DNA of 64,000 bases from Pseudomonas sp. Au-Pse12 (lineage in GTDB: Bacteria; Pseudomonadota; Gammaproteobacteria; Pseudomonadales; Pseudomonadaceae), in NCBI RefSeq assembly GCF_021341665.1, contig NZ_JAJTTH010000001.1, forward strand, positions 620,001 to 684,000, in the 5' to 3' direction. This document shows positions 55,968 through 64,000 of the stretch, piece by piece; position 1 is the first letter of the stretch, and each line of letters opens with the position of its first letter. The position numbers were made by a program, and so were the translations under genes. Under the pieces are notes generated by a model, which did no database searches, was not told the origin of the DNA, and saw nothing but the letters and a program-made list of their open reading frames with translations.

Positions 55968-56885
55968 ATGAACTCACCGCATGACTGGTCGGGGCTCAGC
56001 CGCCTGGACCTGAACCTGTTCCGGGTCTTCGAGGTGGTGTACCAGGAGCGCAACCTGACCCGCGCGGCCTCGGTGCTGCACCTCAGCCAATCGGCCATCA
56101 GCCACGCCCTGGCGCGCCTGCGCACCCAGCTGGACGACCCGTTGTTCGTCCGCGAAGGTTACGGCGTGGCGCCGACGCCCCTGGCCAAGCAACTGGCGCC
56201 GGGGATCCAGGACGCCCTCAGTGGCCTGCGCCGCAGCATCAACCCGGCCCAGGGCTTCGACCCGTCGCGGGACCGGCGGCGTTTCACCCTGAACATGCCG
56301 GAGCAGCTGGAGCCGGTGATCCTGCCCTTGATCCTGGCGCACCTGAACCGCGTCGCCCCGCACCTGGAGGTGCGCAGCACCAGCGTGCACTGGGCCGACC
56401 TGAAGCTGGAGATGATTGCCGGGCGCATCGACCTGGCCATCGAACTGTCGCGTCTTACCGACCCGCAGCTGCAACAGCAACGGCTGCTGCAGGACTCGTT
56501 CTGCGTGATGGCCGGGCCCGGCTTCAGCGGCGAACTGACGGTGGAACGCTACCTGGCGGCCGAGCATGTGGCGGTGACTTCACAGCGCCGAGGCATCTGC
56601 GTCGAAGACCTGGCCCTGGGGCACCTGGGGGTGGTGCGGCGGATTCGCCAGCACTGCCAGCATTTCCTCACCGCCGCGCAACTGGTGGCCCAGGGCGATG
56701 GCCTGCTGACCCTGACCCGCAATAACGCGCGGCTGATCAATGCCGGCCTGGGCAATCGCCTACTCGACATGCCCCTGACCCTGCCCGAGGTATGCCTGAA
56801 CCTGTACTGGAGCAAGCAGGTGCAGAACGAATCGGCCAATCGCTGGCTGCGCGAGCAGTTGCTGGCGTTGGCTGGCCGAGCCTGA
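55968..56885 (+). CDS. LysR-family regulator of the ligase-carboxylase operon
   Basis: The 305-aa protein has the LysR helix-turn-helix (VYQERNLTRAASVLHLSQSAISHALARLRTQL) with PLFVREGYGVAPTPLA after it, the NodD/NahR-like subgroup, and a PBP-type effector domain. It is transcribed away from the ligase gene with about 160 bases between. The likely inducer is the acid or acyl-CoA handled by the operon. Confidence 0.88.
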   Translation: MNSPHDWSGLSRLDLNLFRVFEVVYQERNLTRAASVLHLSQSAISHALARLRTQLDDPLFVREGYGVAPTPLAKQLAPGIQDALSGLRRSINPAQGFDPSRDRRRFTLNMPEQLEPVILPLILAHLNRVAPHLEVRSTSVHWADLKLEMIAGRIDLAIELSRLTDPQLQQQRLLQDSFCVMAGPGFSGELTVERYLAAEHVAVTSQRRGICVEDLALGHLGVVRRIRQHCQHFLTAAQLVAQGDGLLTLTRNNARLINAGLGNRLLDMPLTLPEVCLNLYWSKQVQNESANRWLREQLLALAGRA

Positions 56886-56970
56886 AAGGCGCGCGCACCG
56901 CCAATTTCGCCTTGCGCGGCGTCGCTGTGCTCTAATCCGCAGCCACTGAAGCGCACAAGGAAGCCCGTGG

Positions 56971-57594
56971 ATGCACGAATCCGCCCGCCATATCGTCGAT
57001 CTGTACCAGCGGCATGCTCACGCGTGGGACCGCTTGCGCCAGGCCAACCGCGAAACCTTCGCCCGGGAACGGGTGTGGCTGGAGCGCTTTCGCCAGGTCA
57101 TGGGCGGAGGCCGCGAGGTGCTGGACCTGGGCTGCGGAGGGGGCGAGCCGGTGGCGCGCTACCTGATCGAGGAGGAATACGCGGTGACTGGCGTCGACAG
57201 CTCCGCCGCCTTGCTGGAGCAGTGCCGCCAGCGTTTTCCCCAACAGCAATGGCTCAACGCCGATATGCGCGGCCTGGCCCTGGACCGGGACTTCGACGGC
57301 ATCCTCGCCTGGAACAGCCTGTTCCACCTGAGCCCGGACGATCAACGCGCGATGTTTGCCGTGTTCGAGCGCCACGCCCGCCCGGGCTGCGCCCTGATGT
57401 TCACCAGCGGGCCGCAGGCCGGGGAGGCCATAGGCGAATTCGAAGGCGAGGCGCTGTACCACGCCAGCCTGGACCCGGGGGAGTACTGCACCTTGCTCGA
57501 CACCCATTGTTTCGAGGTGGTGCAGCAGGTCAGCGAGGACCCGGACTGCTGCGGGCTTACCGTCTGGCTGGCCCGGGCGATGGATTTCGGATAA
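56971..57594 (+). CDS. SAM-dependent class I methyltransferase
   Basis: The 207-aa protein has motif I VLDLGCGGGEPVARYL near residue 50, motif II VTGVDSS, and DFDGILAWNSLFHL for motif IV. The fold is that of small-molecule methyltransferases; the substrate is unknown. AAGGAAG precedes the ATG. No functional link to neighbours is visible. Confidence 0.85.
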   Translation: MHESARHIVDLYQRHAHAWDRLRQANRETFARERVWLERFRQVMGGGREVLDLGCGGGEPVARYLIEEEYAVTGVDSSAALLEQCRQRFPQQQWLNADMRGLALDRDFDGILAWNSLFHLSPDDQRAMFAVFERHARPGCALMFTSGPQAGEAIGEFEGEALYHASLDPGEYCTLLDTHCFEVVQQVSEDPDCCGLTVWLARAMDFG

Positions 57595-57659
57595 AGAATC
57601 GCCAGCGCGAGAAAAACCTGCGGCGGGGCGCTTGCTCCCGTTGGGCCGCACAGCGCCGC

Positions 57660-57703
57660 AAAAAAAATGGGACGGCTACGCCTCAGGGCGTCGGCCAGTC
57701 CCA
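57660..57703 (-). terminator. Rho-independent terminator of the copper gene pair
   Basis: On the minus strand TGGGACTGGCCGACGCC pairs with GGCGTAGCCGTCCCA with two mismatched positions, then T8. It lies 20 bases past the PCuAC stop, in the gap with the convergent methyltransferase gene. Confidence 0.75.
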
Positions 57704-57723
57704 CGGGAGCCCTACAGGGCTTG

Positions 57724-58203
57724 TCAGTGCTTCATCATGCTGTGGTCCGGCGCATTCAGCGCTCGGGCTTCGGCTTGCACCTGGACGGTTTCCTTCTCGC
57801 CCTTGGCGTTTTCCACGATCAGGGTCAGCGGCACGGTGTCACCGGCTTTGATCTGGCCGGTCAGCTCCATGAGCATCACGTGGTAGCCGTGGGTGTCCAG
57901 GCTGACTTTCTGCCCGGCCGGCAGGGCGATGTCCGTCACTTGCTGCATGCTCATCACGTCGTTGTGCATGCTCGACTGGTGAATCTGCACGTTCTTGGCC
58001 ACTGGCGACTGCACCTCGATCAGCTTGCTGTCAGTGCTGGCGGTGATGTCCATGAAGGCGCCGCTGGCGTGCTGGCCGGCCACGGTGGCGCGTACCCAGG
58101 CATTGTCTACTTGGGTCGCGGCGCTGGCAGTGCCGGCCAGGCCGAGCAGGGAAGCCAGGAGCAGGGCGGCTTTGAGACGGGTTGGGCGCTGTAGCGAATG
58201 CAT
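57724..58203 (-). CDS. Periplasmic copper chaperone PCu(A)C
   Basis: The 159-aa precursor has a signal peptide ending ASA-ATQVDNAWVRAT. The copper ligands follow the family spacing: IHQSSMHNDVMSM and then THGYHVMLMEL. A C-terminal HSMMKH adds further ligands. PCuAC delivers Cu(I) to the CuA or CuB site of cytochrome oxidase. Its ATG overlaps the SCO stop by one base (TAATG), so the two copper proteins are translated together. Confidence 0.92.
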   Translation of the reverse strand: MHSLQRPTRLKAALLLASLLGLAGTASAATQVDNAWVRATVAGQHASGAFMDITASTDSKLIEVQSPVAKNVQIHQSSMHNDVMSMQQVTDIALPAGQKVSLDTHGYHVMLMELTGQIKAGDTVPLTLIVENAKGEKETVQVQAEARALNAPDHSMMKH

Positions 58204-58808
58204 TAACAAACCTCCATGACGGTGAGCAGATCTTCCGCGCATTCTTGGGCGGTCAGGGACTGGGAGAGCCCCAGGCGCAAGGTGCCTCGGGAATCGAAGA
58301 CAAAACTGGTGGCGGTGTGCGACAGGGTGTAGGTCGAACCGCTGGGAATCTTTTCGTAGAACACGCCGAATTCCTTGGCGGTGGCCGCGGTCTGTTCCAG
58401 GGTGCCGTACAGCGCCTCGAAGCTCGGGTCGAAGGACTTGACGTAGGCATCCAGCACTTGCGGGGTGTCGCGCTCCGGGTCCAGGGTGATGAACACCACT
58501 TGCAGGCGCTCGCCATCACGGCCCATCAGCTTCTTGGCCTGGGCCGCGCGGGCCAGGGTGGTGGGGCACACGGCCGGGCACTGGGTGAAGCCGAAGAAGA
58601 TCATCGGCATCAGCCCGCGGTAGCTGGACAGCGACTTGGTTTCGCCTTGGGAATCGGTGAGTTTGAAGGTCCGGCCCAGAATCTGATTGCTCAGGTCCTT
58701 GCCGTATTTGAAGGACAGTCGGGGACTGTTGTCGCAACCGGCGAGCAGGCCCAGGCCGAGCACCCCGGCGCTGGTAAGCAGGGTGCGGCGAGTCAGCAGA
58801 ACACTCAT
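58203..58808 (-). CDS. SCO1/SenC-family copper assembly lipoprotein
   Basis: The 201-aa precursor has a lipobox LLAGC, so it is membrane-anchored in the periplasm. The thioredoxin-like domain has the copper-binding CPAVCP (CxxxC) within FGFTQCPAVCPTTL, VFITLDPERDTP and the distal histidine in LSHTATSFVFD. SCO proteins mature the CuA centre of cytochrome c oxidase. AAGGGC precedes the ATG. Confidence 0.92.
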   Translation of the reverse strand: MSVLLTRRTLLTSAGVLGLGLLAGCDNSPRLSFKYGKDLSNQILGRTFKLTDSQGETKSLSSYRGLMPMIFFGFTQCPAVCPTTLARAAQAKKLMGRDGERLQVVFITLDPERDTPQVLDAYVKSFDPSFEALYGTLEQTAATAKEFGVFYEKIPSGSTYTLSHTATSFVFDSRGTLRLGLSQSLTAQECAEDLLTVMEVC

Positions 58809-58979
58809 GAAATAACGCCCTTTGAACAGCCAGACAGGCAAAAACCCGCGCATGGTAACAAACAGACGAAAGTGGCGGCGGGCTAATTAGACCAATGCCT
58901 GCGGCCATCGGTCGCAGGTTGGCCTGGGTTGGCGCGTGGATTGCGGGGCGGATAGCCGCGTGGATTGACGCGTGGTTTT

Positions 58980-59396
58980 TCAGCTTTCCAGGGCGGCCAT
59001 CTGCACCAGCGCGCGCACGGCGCTGCGGGTGGCCTGGGTCAGGGGCTGGGGCAGGCGGTCGAGTTCGAACCAGGCCACGTCGCTGTGCTGGTGCGGTTCG
59101 CCATAGTGTGGCGCCATGGCGGGGGCCGAGGCCAGGTACACCGGTGATACCCAGTGCTCCTGGCGCTGCGGGTCGATCTGATCAACCACGCACAACAGGC
59201 TGACGCCTTGCAGGGTCAACCCCAGCTGTTCGTGGACTTCCCGGCGCATGGCCTGTTCCACCGGCTCCAGCCAGCCGACCTTGCCCCCGGGCAGGCCCCA
59301 GCAACCGGCTTCGGGATCGCCCAGGCGCCTGACCAGCAGCAACTGGCCGTCTAGGACAATGGCGACACCGCACCCCAGGCGTGGCTGTTGTTGCAT
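58980..59396 (-). CDS. Nudix hydrolase
   Basis: The 138-aa protein has a complete Nudix box, GGKVGWLEPVEQAMRREVHEQLGL, matching GX5EX7REUXEEXGU apart from Q for the last E. It hydrolyses a nucleoside diphosphate derivative; the exact substrate is unknown. It is alone on its strand between the SCO gene and the LysE-type gene. Confidence 0.85.
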   Translation of the reverse strand: MQQQPRLGCGVAIVLDGQLLLVRRLGDPEAGCWGLPGGKVGWLEPVEQAMRREVHEQLGLTLQGVSLLCVVDQIDPQRQEHWVSPVYLASAPAMAPHYGEPHQHSDVAWFELDRLPQPLTQATRSAVRALVQMAALES

Positions 59397-59525
59397 GGCG
59401 GGTCCTCCTAGCGCTCATGGGCGGGGCCCGACGGGCCCGATACCGCTCCGACCCTCTCGGCGGCGGTGCTCGGCGCAGATTATTGCTTTGTTGTGTCGGT
59501 GTGATGACGGTTGCAGGTCAGCGGC

Positions 59526-60164
59526 TCAGTGGCGCCACAGGGTGGCGCCGATCACCAGCAGCGCCAGCAGGATCAACACCACCCCGGTGCCGCGCTCCAG
59601 CCAGGGCAGGGCCCGGGCAAACCGCTCGCGCACCCGGCGGTTACCGATCGCCAGGGCGACCAGCACATCCCACAGCAGCACCGCGCTGAACATCCACACG
59701 CCGTAGACCAGCTTCCAGCCGGCACTGGTCTGGGCCCCCACCAGGGACGCCAGGCTGACATAGAACAGCGCGTTCTTCGGGTTGAGAATGCCGGAGAGAA
59801 ACCCCATGCCCAGGCCCCGCCACCAGCTGGCGCGACCCAGCGCCCGGGTTTCGCCGTTGCTGTCCACCGCGGCCAGGGAGCTGGCGCCGGCATGGCGGAT
59901 AAACAGCCCGCCCATGTAGAGCAGGTAGCCGCAGCCGGCCAGCTGGATGGTCAGGAACAGCGGGCTGTCCGCGCGGAACACCGACACCCCGGCGAACGCC
60001 AGGACGATGAACGCGCCGTTGGCCAGGGCGATGCCCAGGCAGGCACCGGTAGCCGCACGCCACCCGGCGGCCATGGACATGCGCGCCACCAGAAAGAAAT
60101 CCGGGCCGGGGGAGAGCAGGGCGAGAAAGTGCGCGGCGGCGACCAGCAGGAACTGTTGAATCAT
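59526..60164 (-). CDS. LysE/RhtB-family amino acid exporter
   Basis: The 212-aa protein has about six membrane segments, the N-terminal LALLSPGPDFFLVARMSMAAG signature and GFLSGILNPKNALFYVSL in the middle, both typical of RhtB exporters of homoserine, threonine or related amino acids. The AraC gene lies upstream (81 bases) on the same strand, reading toward it. Confidence 0.88.
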   Translation of the reverse strand: MIQQFLLVAAAHFLALLSPGPDFFLVARMSMAAGWRAATGACLGIALANGAFIVLAFAGVSVFRADSPLFLTIQLAGCGYLLYMGGLFIRHAGASSLAAVDSNGETRALGRASWWRGLGMGFLSGILNPKNALFYVSLASLVGAQTSAGWKLVYGVWMFSAVLLWDVLVALAIGNRRVRERFARALPWLERGTGVVLILLALLVIGATLWRH

Positions 60165-60245
60165 CGGTGAAGACTTCCAGTGACGGTAGAGCCCGGAAGT
60201 CTGCGGCGCCGCAAGGGCAGGGGTATTGAAGAAAATTGCGCGGCC

Positions 60246-61055
60246 TCAGGCCTTGTACAGCCCCGGGGTCACGCCGACGTGGGCCTTGAACACCCGCTGG
60301 AAGTGCGCCTGATCGGCAAAGCCCAGGCGCTGGGCCAGGGCCGCCGAGGCTTCCCCGGCCTGCAGCGAGGAGCGGGCCTGGATGATCCGCTGGTTCAACT
60401 GGTAGGCATGGGGCGTCATCCCGGTGGCCGCGCGAAAGGCCCGGATCAACTGATAGCGGCTGATCCCGGCCAGCTCCGCCAGTTGCTCCAGCGCGCGGCT
60501 CTGCTCCGGGTCGCGCTGAAGAAACGCCATGACCCGGCGCACGCCGGCACTGGCCCGGGCAGGGTCCGCCGCCAGGGCGATCACCGGTTGTTCATGGGCG
60601 GCAAACCCGCCGATGAACTCGATCAGCGCGGCCTCCTTTTCCTGCCAGCTGTGCGTGGAGAACAGCAGGTCGTTGAGCCGGCAGAAGCCCTGGTAAAGCT
60701 CGTCATCGTTACTCAGCAGCACCTGGCACAGCGCGCTTGGCGCGTTCTGTTGCGCTTCCTGGCGCACCGCTTCGACCCAGAGCGGGTCTAGGTGCAGCAT
60801 CTGGTAGCTCCAGGCGTGGTCGGGTAAAGGGTTGCAGGCATGGGCGCAATCGGCCGGGACAAACACCACGCTGCCCGCCTGAATCAGGGTTGGGCCCTGG
60901 GCACCGCCACTGAACACGCTGACACCCCGGTCCACGGCGCCGATGGACACCGTGGGATGGCTGTGGGCCTTGTAGTTGGCGCGGCTGTCACAGGCCCGGC
61001 GGCTTTCGACGTAGGGCAGGTTGGGGTCGCGCCAGAATTGCGCTGAAGGGGGCAT
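60246..61055 (-). CDS. AraC-family regulator (cupin-sensor type)
   Basis: The 269-aa protein has an N-terminal cupin-like sensor domain (HSHPTVSIGAVDRG, GSVVFVPADCAHACNP) and a C-terminal AraC DNA-binding domain (LAELAGISRYQLIRAFRAATGMTPHAYQLNQR, FADQAHFQRVFKAHVGVTP). This form is common next to LysE/RhtB exporters, which it probably controls. Confidence 0.87.
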   Translation of the reverse strand: MPPSAQFWRDPNLPYVESRRACDSRANYKAHSHPTVSIGAVDRGVSVFSGGAQGPTLIQAGSVVFVPADCAHACNPLPDHAWSYQMLHLDPLWVEAVRQEAQQNAPSALCQVLLSNDDELYQGFCRLNDLLFSTHSWQEKEAALIEFIGGFAAHEQPVIALAADPARASAGVRRVMAFLQRDPEQSRALEQLAELAGISRYQLIRAFRAATGMTPHAYQLNQRIIQARSSLQAGEASAALAQRLGFADQAHFQRVFKAHVGVTPGLYKA

Positions 61056-61416
61056 GGGGTGGTTCCTGGCTGAGGCGAACCAGCCTAACAGGCTGGCTTG
61101 CGCCCGTGCCAGTACTGCCTGAGCGCATATTTAGAGAAAAGAACAAGACGCATTAGTTCCTGGCAATTGCTGTTCATACAGCGCCATCAGAACTTTGCTG
61201 TATTCATCTTTAAAGTTCGGACCCGTCTTACATGCTTTTCGCGATGTTTAATTTAGTATCCGTGGGCGACGGGTTAACTTGGCCTGCTTCAGAATGGCCC
61301 CACCATCTATTTCACACTTGATCACGTTAATCGTAGTGCTCTCTACGATTGTCCAGTCAGAACCAGGCAGCTTTGCTCGGTACTTATCAAACACAGCATC
61401 CACAGGGCATCTTGGA
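61056..61416. other. Intergenic region before the fimbrial adhesin
   Basis: About 360 bases, distinctly richer in A+T from 61120 on than the surrounding genes. It must carry the adhesin promoter. An open frame runs in from 61279 but lacks a signal peptide until 61417. No repeat or RNA gene is seen. Confidence 0.4.
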
Positions 61417-62622
61417 ATGAGATATTTGAATAGATTGGCCGCGCGGTGCGCCGGTTGGCGCCGCCATGACTACTTGTGCCTGGTGTTCCTGATGCTGGGG
61501 TGTTTCGTGATGAACTCGGCGAACGCGGCGCCGTTAGCGACATGCAGCGTGCGTAACGGCACCTTCACTCCAGTCGGCGGGTGGACGGTAAACAACGTTC
61601 CCAATCCGACCAATAACTCGCTGCTGGCCAGTATCGATTTACAAATGGACATTGACTACACGAACCTGGCGGCCGGGAGCAATAACACTGAAACGACATT
61701 GACTGTTTCTCCCTCCGCGGACTTCACCGGTTTCAACTCGGTGACAGCGGCGTTGCCGCTCAAGTCGCTGCCAGGCGTGGGGGCCACCGTGACCTTTACA
61801 GCAGGCATGACACCCACGATGCCGAGTCTCTGGATATGGCCTTGGCCGTCACAGACGGGGACGGTCTTTACAAAAAAGGGCGACTTTTTGTCTTATGCCT
61901 ATCCCGGAGCGTTATCAGGTGCTCGATACAACACCAGCATGAAGGCGGTCTTTCGTTATCAGCTGTATGTCACCGATGCCACGGCCTATGGCAAGGATCT
62001 GTCAAAGATCAACATGAGCCTGGAGAAAGGCCCGCAGATTCTTTGGACGGCGCAACTGGATGGCGTCATGAGCAATTGTTTTGATGGCGCCAACGCCGCC
62101 AATCGGTTGACCAACGTTCCTGCGCCAGTGCTACCGGTGCCCACGGTACCGACCTGTGATTTCAACATGACCCTGATGAACCAGGCCGTCTCCCTGAACC
62201 CGGCAATCAGCTCTTCAGTGGCCGCTGCCGGCGCGGGGCGCAGCGCTGGCGCCGCGGGTGAAAAGAGTTTTCAGCTGCAGGCCTCGAACTGCAAGAACGG
62301 CGCGCTGATGAATATCTACTTCACCGACACCAGCAACCCGGCCAGCAGCAACGATTATCTGCTGCCGACGGGGGGCGGCTCGAGCGCCGGCAAAGTGGGC
62401 ATACGCCTTTACCACGACAGCTCCCCGACCCCTATTCAGTTCGGTCCTGCACCGGTGGGCAGCACCTTGCCTTCGCGCGCTCCCATCACCTACAGCTCCA
62501 GCGGCGGCAGCCTGACGGTGCCTTTCACCGGCCAGTATGTGCGCATACCCGGAGGCACCGGCAGCACCGCTCCTGCTGGAGCCGTGTCGGCGGCGACCAC
62601 CGTGACTATTGTCTACCCATGA
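61417..62622 (+). CDS. Fimbrial tip adhesin (two-domain, type 1-like), orphan
   Basis: The 401-aa precursor has a signal peptide of about 35 residues (LCLVFLMLGCFVMNSANA). The N-terminal 210 residues form a beta-rich putative receptor-binding domain beginning APLATCSVRNGTF. From about residue 245 a pilin domain starts (TCDFNMTLMNQAVSL), with LQASNCKNGALMNIYF and the end TVTIVYP, as in chaperone-usher subunits. No chaperone, usher or major pilin is nearby. Threonine, asparagine and serine are abundant and base composition is lower in GC than the flanks, which suggests transfer. ATG at 61417 is chosen for the signal peptide. Confidence 0.72.
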   Translation: MRYLNRLAARCAGWRRHDYLCLVFLMLGCFVMNSANAAPLATCSVRNGTFTPVGGWTVNNVPNPTNNSLLASIDLQMDIDYTNLAAGSNNTETTLTVSPSADFTGFNSVTAALPLKSLPGVGATVTFTAGMTPTMPSLWIWPWPSQTGTVFTKKGDFLSYAYPGALSGARYNTSMKAVFRYQLYVTDATAYGKDLSKINMSLEKGPQILWTAQLDGVMSNCFDGANAANRLTNVPAPVLPVPTVPTCDFNMTLMNQAVSLNPAISSSVAAAGAGRSAGAAGEKSFQLQASNCKNGALMNIYFTDTSNPASSNDYLLPTGGGSSAGKVGIRLYHDSSPTPIQFGPAPVGSTLPSRAPITYSSSGGSLTVPFTGQYVRIPGGTGSTAPAGAVSAATTVTIVYP

Positions 62623-62689
62623 GCCAGCCCCCCGATGAGCGAGCGCCGTCGAGGGGGCCGAAGGTGGTTTTGACGGCCGTAAAGAGCGC

Positions 62690-63763
62690 TCAGGCGCCTT
62701 CGAACTTGAAGGCCGGGGTGACCTTGAACGCGCTGGATACTTCGCCGGAATAGGTCGTGGACTGATCCTTGCCCAGGTCCAGTTTCATGACCTGGCCTGT
62801 ACCGCTGGAGAAGTCGATCTTCTTCAGGTCCACCCAGAACGTGTTGGGTGTCAGCGCCGACTCGAAGAAATACAGCTTGCGTTGATGGTCGACCACCGAG
62901 CGCCAGCGGGTCGAAGAAATGTTCGGCTCACCCGGTGTGGAGATGCCGTAAGGCACGGAGACGTTCCTGATCACGCTGAACACGCTGGCCAGCGACACCT
63001 GTGGGTTCTCGGTCTTGGGTATCGCGTTGACATAGAACGAGGCCCTGGCGAAACGGTCCGCCGCGCGGTTGGTGCCCGGCAACATGACCGTGCCGCCAAT
63101 CGCTTTCCAGTAGCTGTTCAGGGCCAGTTGTTGATCAAAGGTCGGGGAGTTGGTCATGACCTGATATTCCCGGCCATGGTGAATCACCGGCTTGCCCTTG
63201 ATGTATTCGATGATCGCGCTGTCGCCTGTGGCGTCGGAAATCGACAGGTGCAGGGTGGCCAGGCGGGTGTCCCCGGGAACCGTGGCCGTCACCAGGGTAA
63301 AGGGTTCTTTTCTCAAGGCGTCCACGGCTTCGGCCACGGTGGCGTAGTTGTCCAGCACATATTGGGCCCAGGCGGCGATGCTCAGGCCGGGTTTGCCGCG
63401 GTCGGGTGCCGGGTACTCGGACTCCACCAGCCACAAAAGGTTGGTCACCAGACCTGCCTGATTGACTCCATCGGTGGTGGAAATGTCGTAGCCCGAGGCA
63501 ATCACGCTGCCATAGCGCGAGGTCCATTTGATCGAGTTCGGGCCCACCTCGCCATGGCGCTGCATACCCTGCGGGAAGATCCACAGGTTGGTCGCCACAT
63601 CGGTTTTCCAGTCCATGGAGCGGGCGGTAATCACCGTCTGGTTGTCCCCCAGGTAGGTCAGTCGGGTGCAGGCCTGGGCCACTGGCAGGGCACACAGGAA
63701 GCCGGCCAGGCTCAAGGCCAGAGCGCGGGCGAGGGGTTTCGGGGCTGGCAACGCGGGCTTCAT
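62690..63763 (-). CDS. Linear amide C-N hydrolase (choloylglycine hydrolase / penicillin V acylase family)
   Basis: The 357-aa precursor has a signal peptide ending PVAQA-CTRLTYLG, so cleavage exposes the N-terminal nucleophile cysteine of this Ntn-hydrolase family. ITARSMDWKTD carries the conserved Arg and Asp, and YDISTTDGVNQAGLVTNLLWL and NSPTFDQQLALNSYW are further family segments. Gram-negative members cleave penicillin V and often acyl-homoserine lactones, so a periplasmic quorum-quenching or acylase role is possible. An outer-membrane protein gene lies just upstream on the same strand. Confidence 0.88.
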   Translation of the reverse strand: MKPALPAPKPLARALALSLAGFLCALPVAQACTRLTYLGDNQTVITARSMDWKTDVATNLWIFPQGMQRHGEVGPNSIKWTSRYGSVIASGYDISTTDGVNQAGLVTNLLWLVESEYPAPDRGKPGLSIAAWAQYVLDNYATVAEAVDALRKEPFTLVTATVPGDTRLATLHLSISDATGDSAIIEYIKGKPVIHHGREYQVMTNSPTFDQQLALNSYWKAIGGTVMLPGTNRAADRFARASFYVNAIPKTENPQVSLASVFSVIRNVSVPYGISTPGEPNISSTRWRSVVDHQRKLYFFESALTPNTFWVDLKKIDFSSGTGQVMKLDLGKDQSTTYSGEVSSAFKVTPAFKFEGA

Positions 63764-63785
63764 TCTATGAGTCCTCAAGGGCTGA

Positions 63786-64000
63786 TCAAAAACGCACGGA
63801 CAGGCCGAGTACCGGGCCGCGCTGGGTAACGTCGTACTTGAAGCGGTTACCGGTGAAGTCACGGGTCTGATACTCCTGGGACAACACGCGATAGCCCGCA
63901 CGCAGGATAGTCGGGTATTGGAAAAGGTAGGTTCGATAACCCAGATTGCCCTGGGCGTTGTAGCTGTTCTTGGTGGCGGTATCGAAGCCGCCCAGGTCGG
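63786..64000 (-). CDS. C-terminus of an outer-membrane beta-barrel protein, partial
   Basis: Seventy-one residues are visible, reading DLGGFDTATKNSYNAQGNLG at the window edge and ending TQRGPVLGLSVRF with a terminal phenylalanine, the signal for barrel assembly. Alternating hydrophobic and polar residues give three or four strands (YRTYLFQYPTILRAGYRVL). The start lies beyond the window. It is 22 bases upstream of the Ntn hydrolase and probably in one operon with it. Confidence 0.65.
   Translation of the reverse strand, partial: DLGGFDTATKNSYNAQGNLGYRTYLFQYPTILRAGYRVLSQEYQTRDFTGNRFKYDVTQRGPVLGLSVRF

Noticed and set aside
1-64000. Prophage, plasmid origin or integrated island boundaries
   Set aside because: Apart from one recombinase there are no phage structural genes, IS ends, tRNA genes or long direct repeats; the window reads as core chromosome with small inserts.

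Overview
The window is a high-GC chromosomal segment of a fluorescent-group Pseudomonas, probably close to the P. protegens / P. chlororaphis branch. This rests on gene content (OprD-family porin, Pseudomonas-type arn operon, REP-like repeats of the type TTCGCCGGCAAGCCGGCT, an effector/immunity pair resembling the P. protegens T6SS pair Tge2/Tgi2) and on codon use. Species assignment is inference. I see no rRNA, tRNA, CRISPR array, IS element or prophage. The order is that of a core chromosome with small accessory inserts.

Left edge (1-3789, minus strand): the end of an exopolysaccharide operon, read UDP-glucose dehydrogenase, UDP-glucuronate 4-epimerase, bacterial sugar transferase, CpsD-like ATPase with a degenerate P-loop. 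An AT-rich divergent region separates it from an OprD-family porin. Next (5926-15746) is acyl-CoA catabolism. A plus-strand set of AraC regulator, acyl-CoA ligase, SDR, thiolase, acyl-CoA dehydrogenase and enoyl-CoA hydratase faces a minus-strand pair, 3-hydroxyisobutyryl-CoA hydrolase and acyl-CoA dehydrogenase. Together they suggest branched-chain acyl-CoA (valine/isoleucine type) degradation. A small secreted protein resembling T6SS amidase immunity proteins lies between them, with no effector beside it.

15911-18709 is a three-gene glycosylation cassette (GtrA flippase, GtrB-type GT2, PMT/ArnT-type transferase) behind an AT-rich promoter region with three palindromes. 19275-25948 is a basic-amino-acid ABC transporter followed by an Lrp regulator, a CtlX-type hydrolase, an arginine N-succinyltransferase and a LysR regulator: an uptake and degradation module for arginine, citrulline or a derivative. 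27462-37897 is a complete arn (L-Ara4N lipid A modification) operon, arnBCADTEF-ugd, with an additional PMT-family gene abutting ugd. A PagP-like outer-membrane protein at 46347-46862 may be a second lipid A modifier.

38360-44543 holds an orphan tyrosine recombinase, a ferric-iron ABC operon (fbpABC) whose last gene is an isolated FecR N-terminal domain, and a glucosaminidase-like effector with a lipoprotein immunity candidate. 44577-50715 holds an aldehyde dehydrogenase with a frameshifted small membrane ORF behind it, the PagP-like protein, an alpha/beta hydrolase with a cysteine-rich HTH regulator, and a divergent MFS exporter. 50814-56885 encodes a single-chain BC-BCCP-CT acyl-CoA carboxylase with a CoA ligase and a divergent LysR regulator. 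The right end has a methyltransferase, a copper-handling pair (SCO, PCuAC), Nudix, LysE-type exporter and AraC genes, an orphan fimbrial tip adhesin, a penicillin-V-acylase-type Ntn hydrolase and the C-terminus of an outer-membrane protein.

All functional calls rest on sequence reading and remembered family features; no database search was run.
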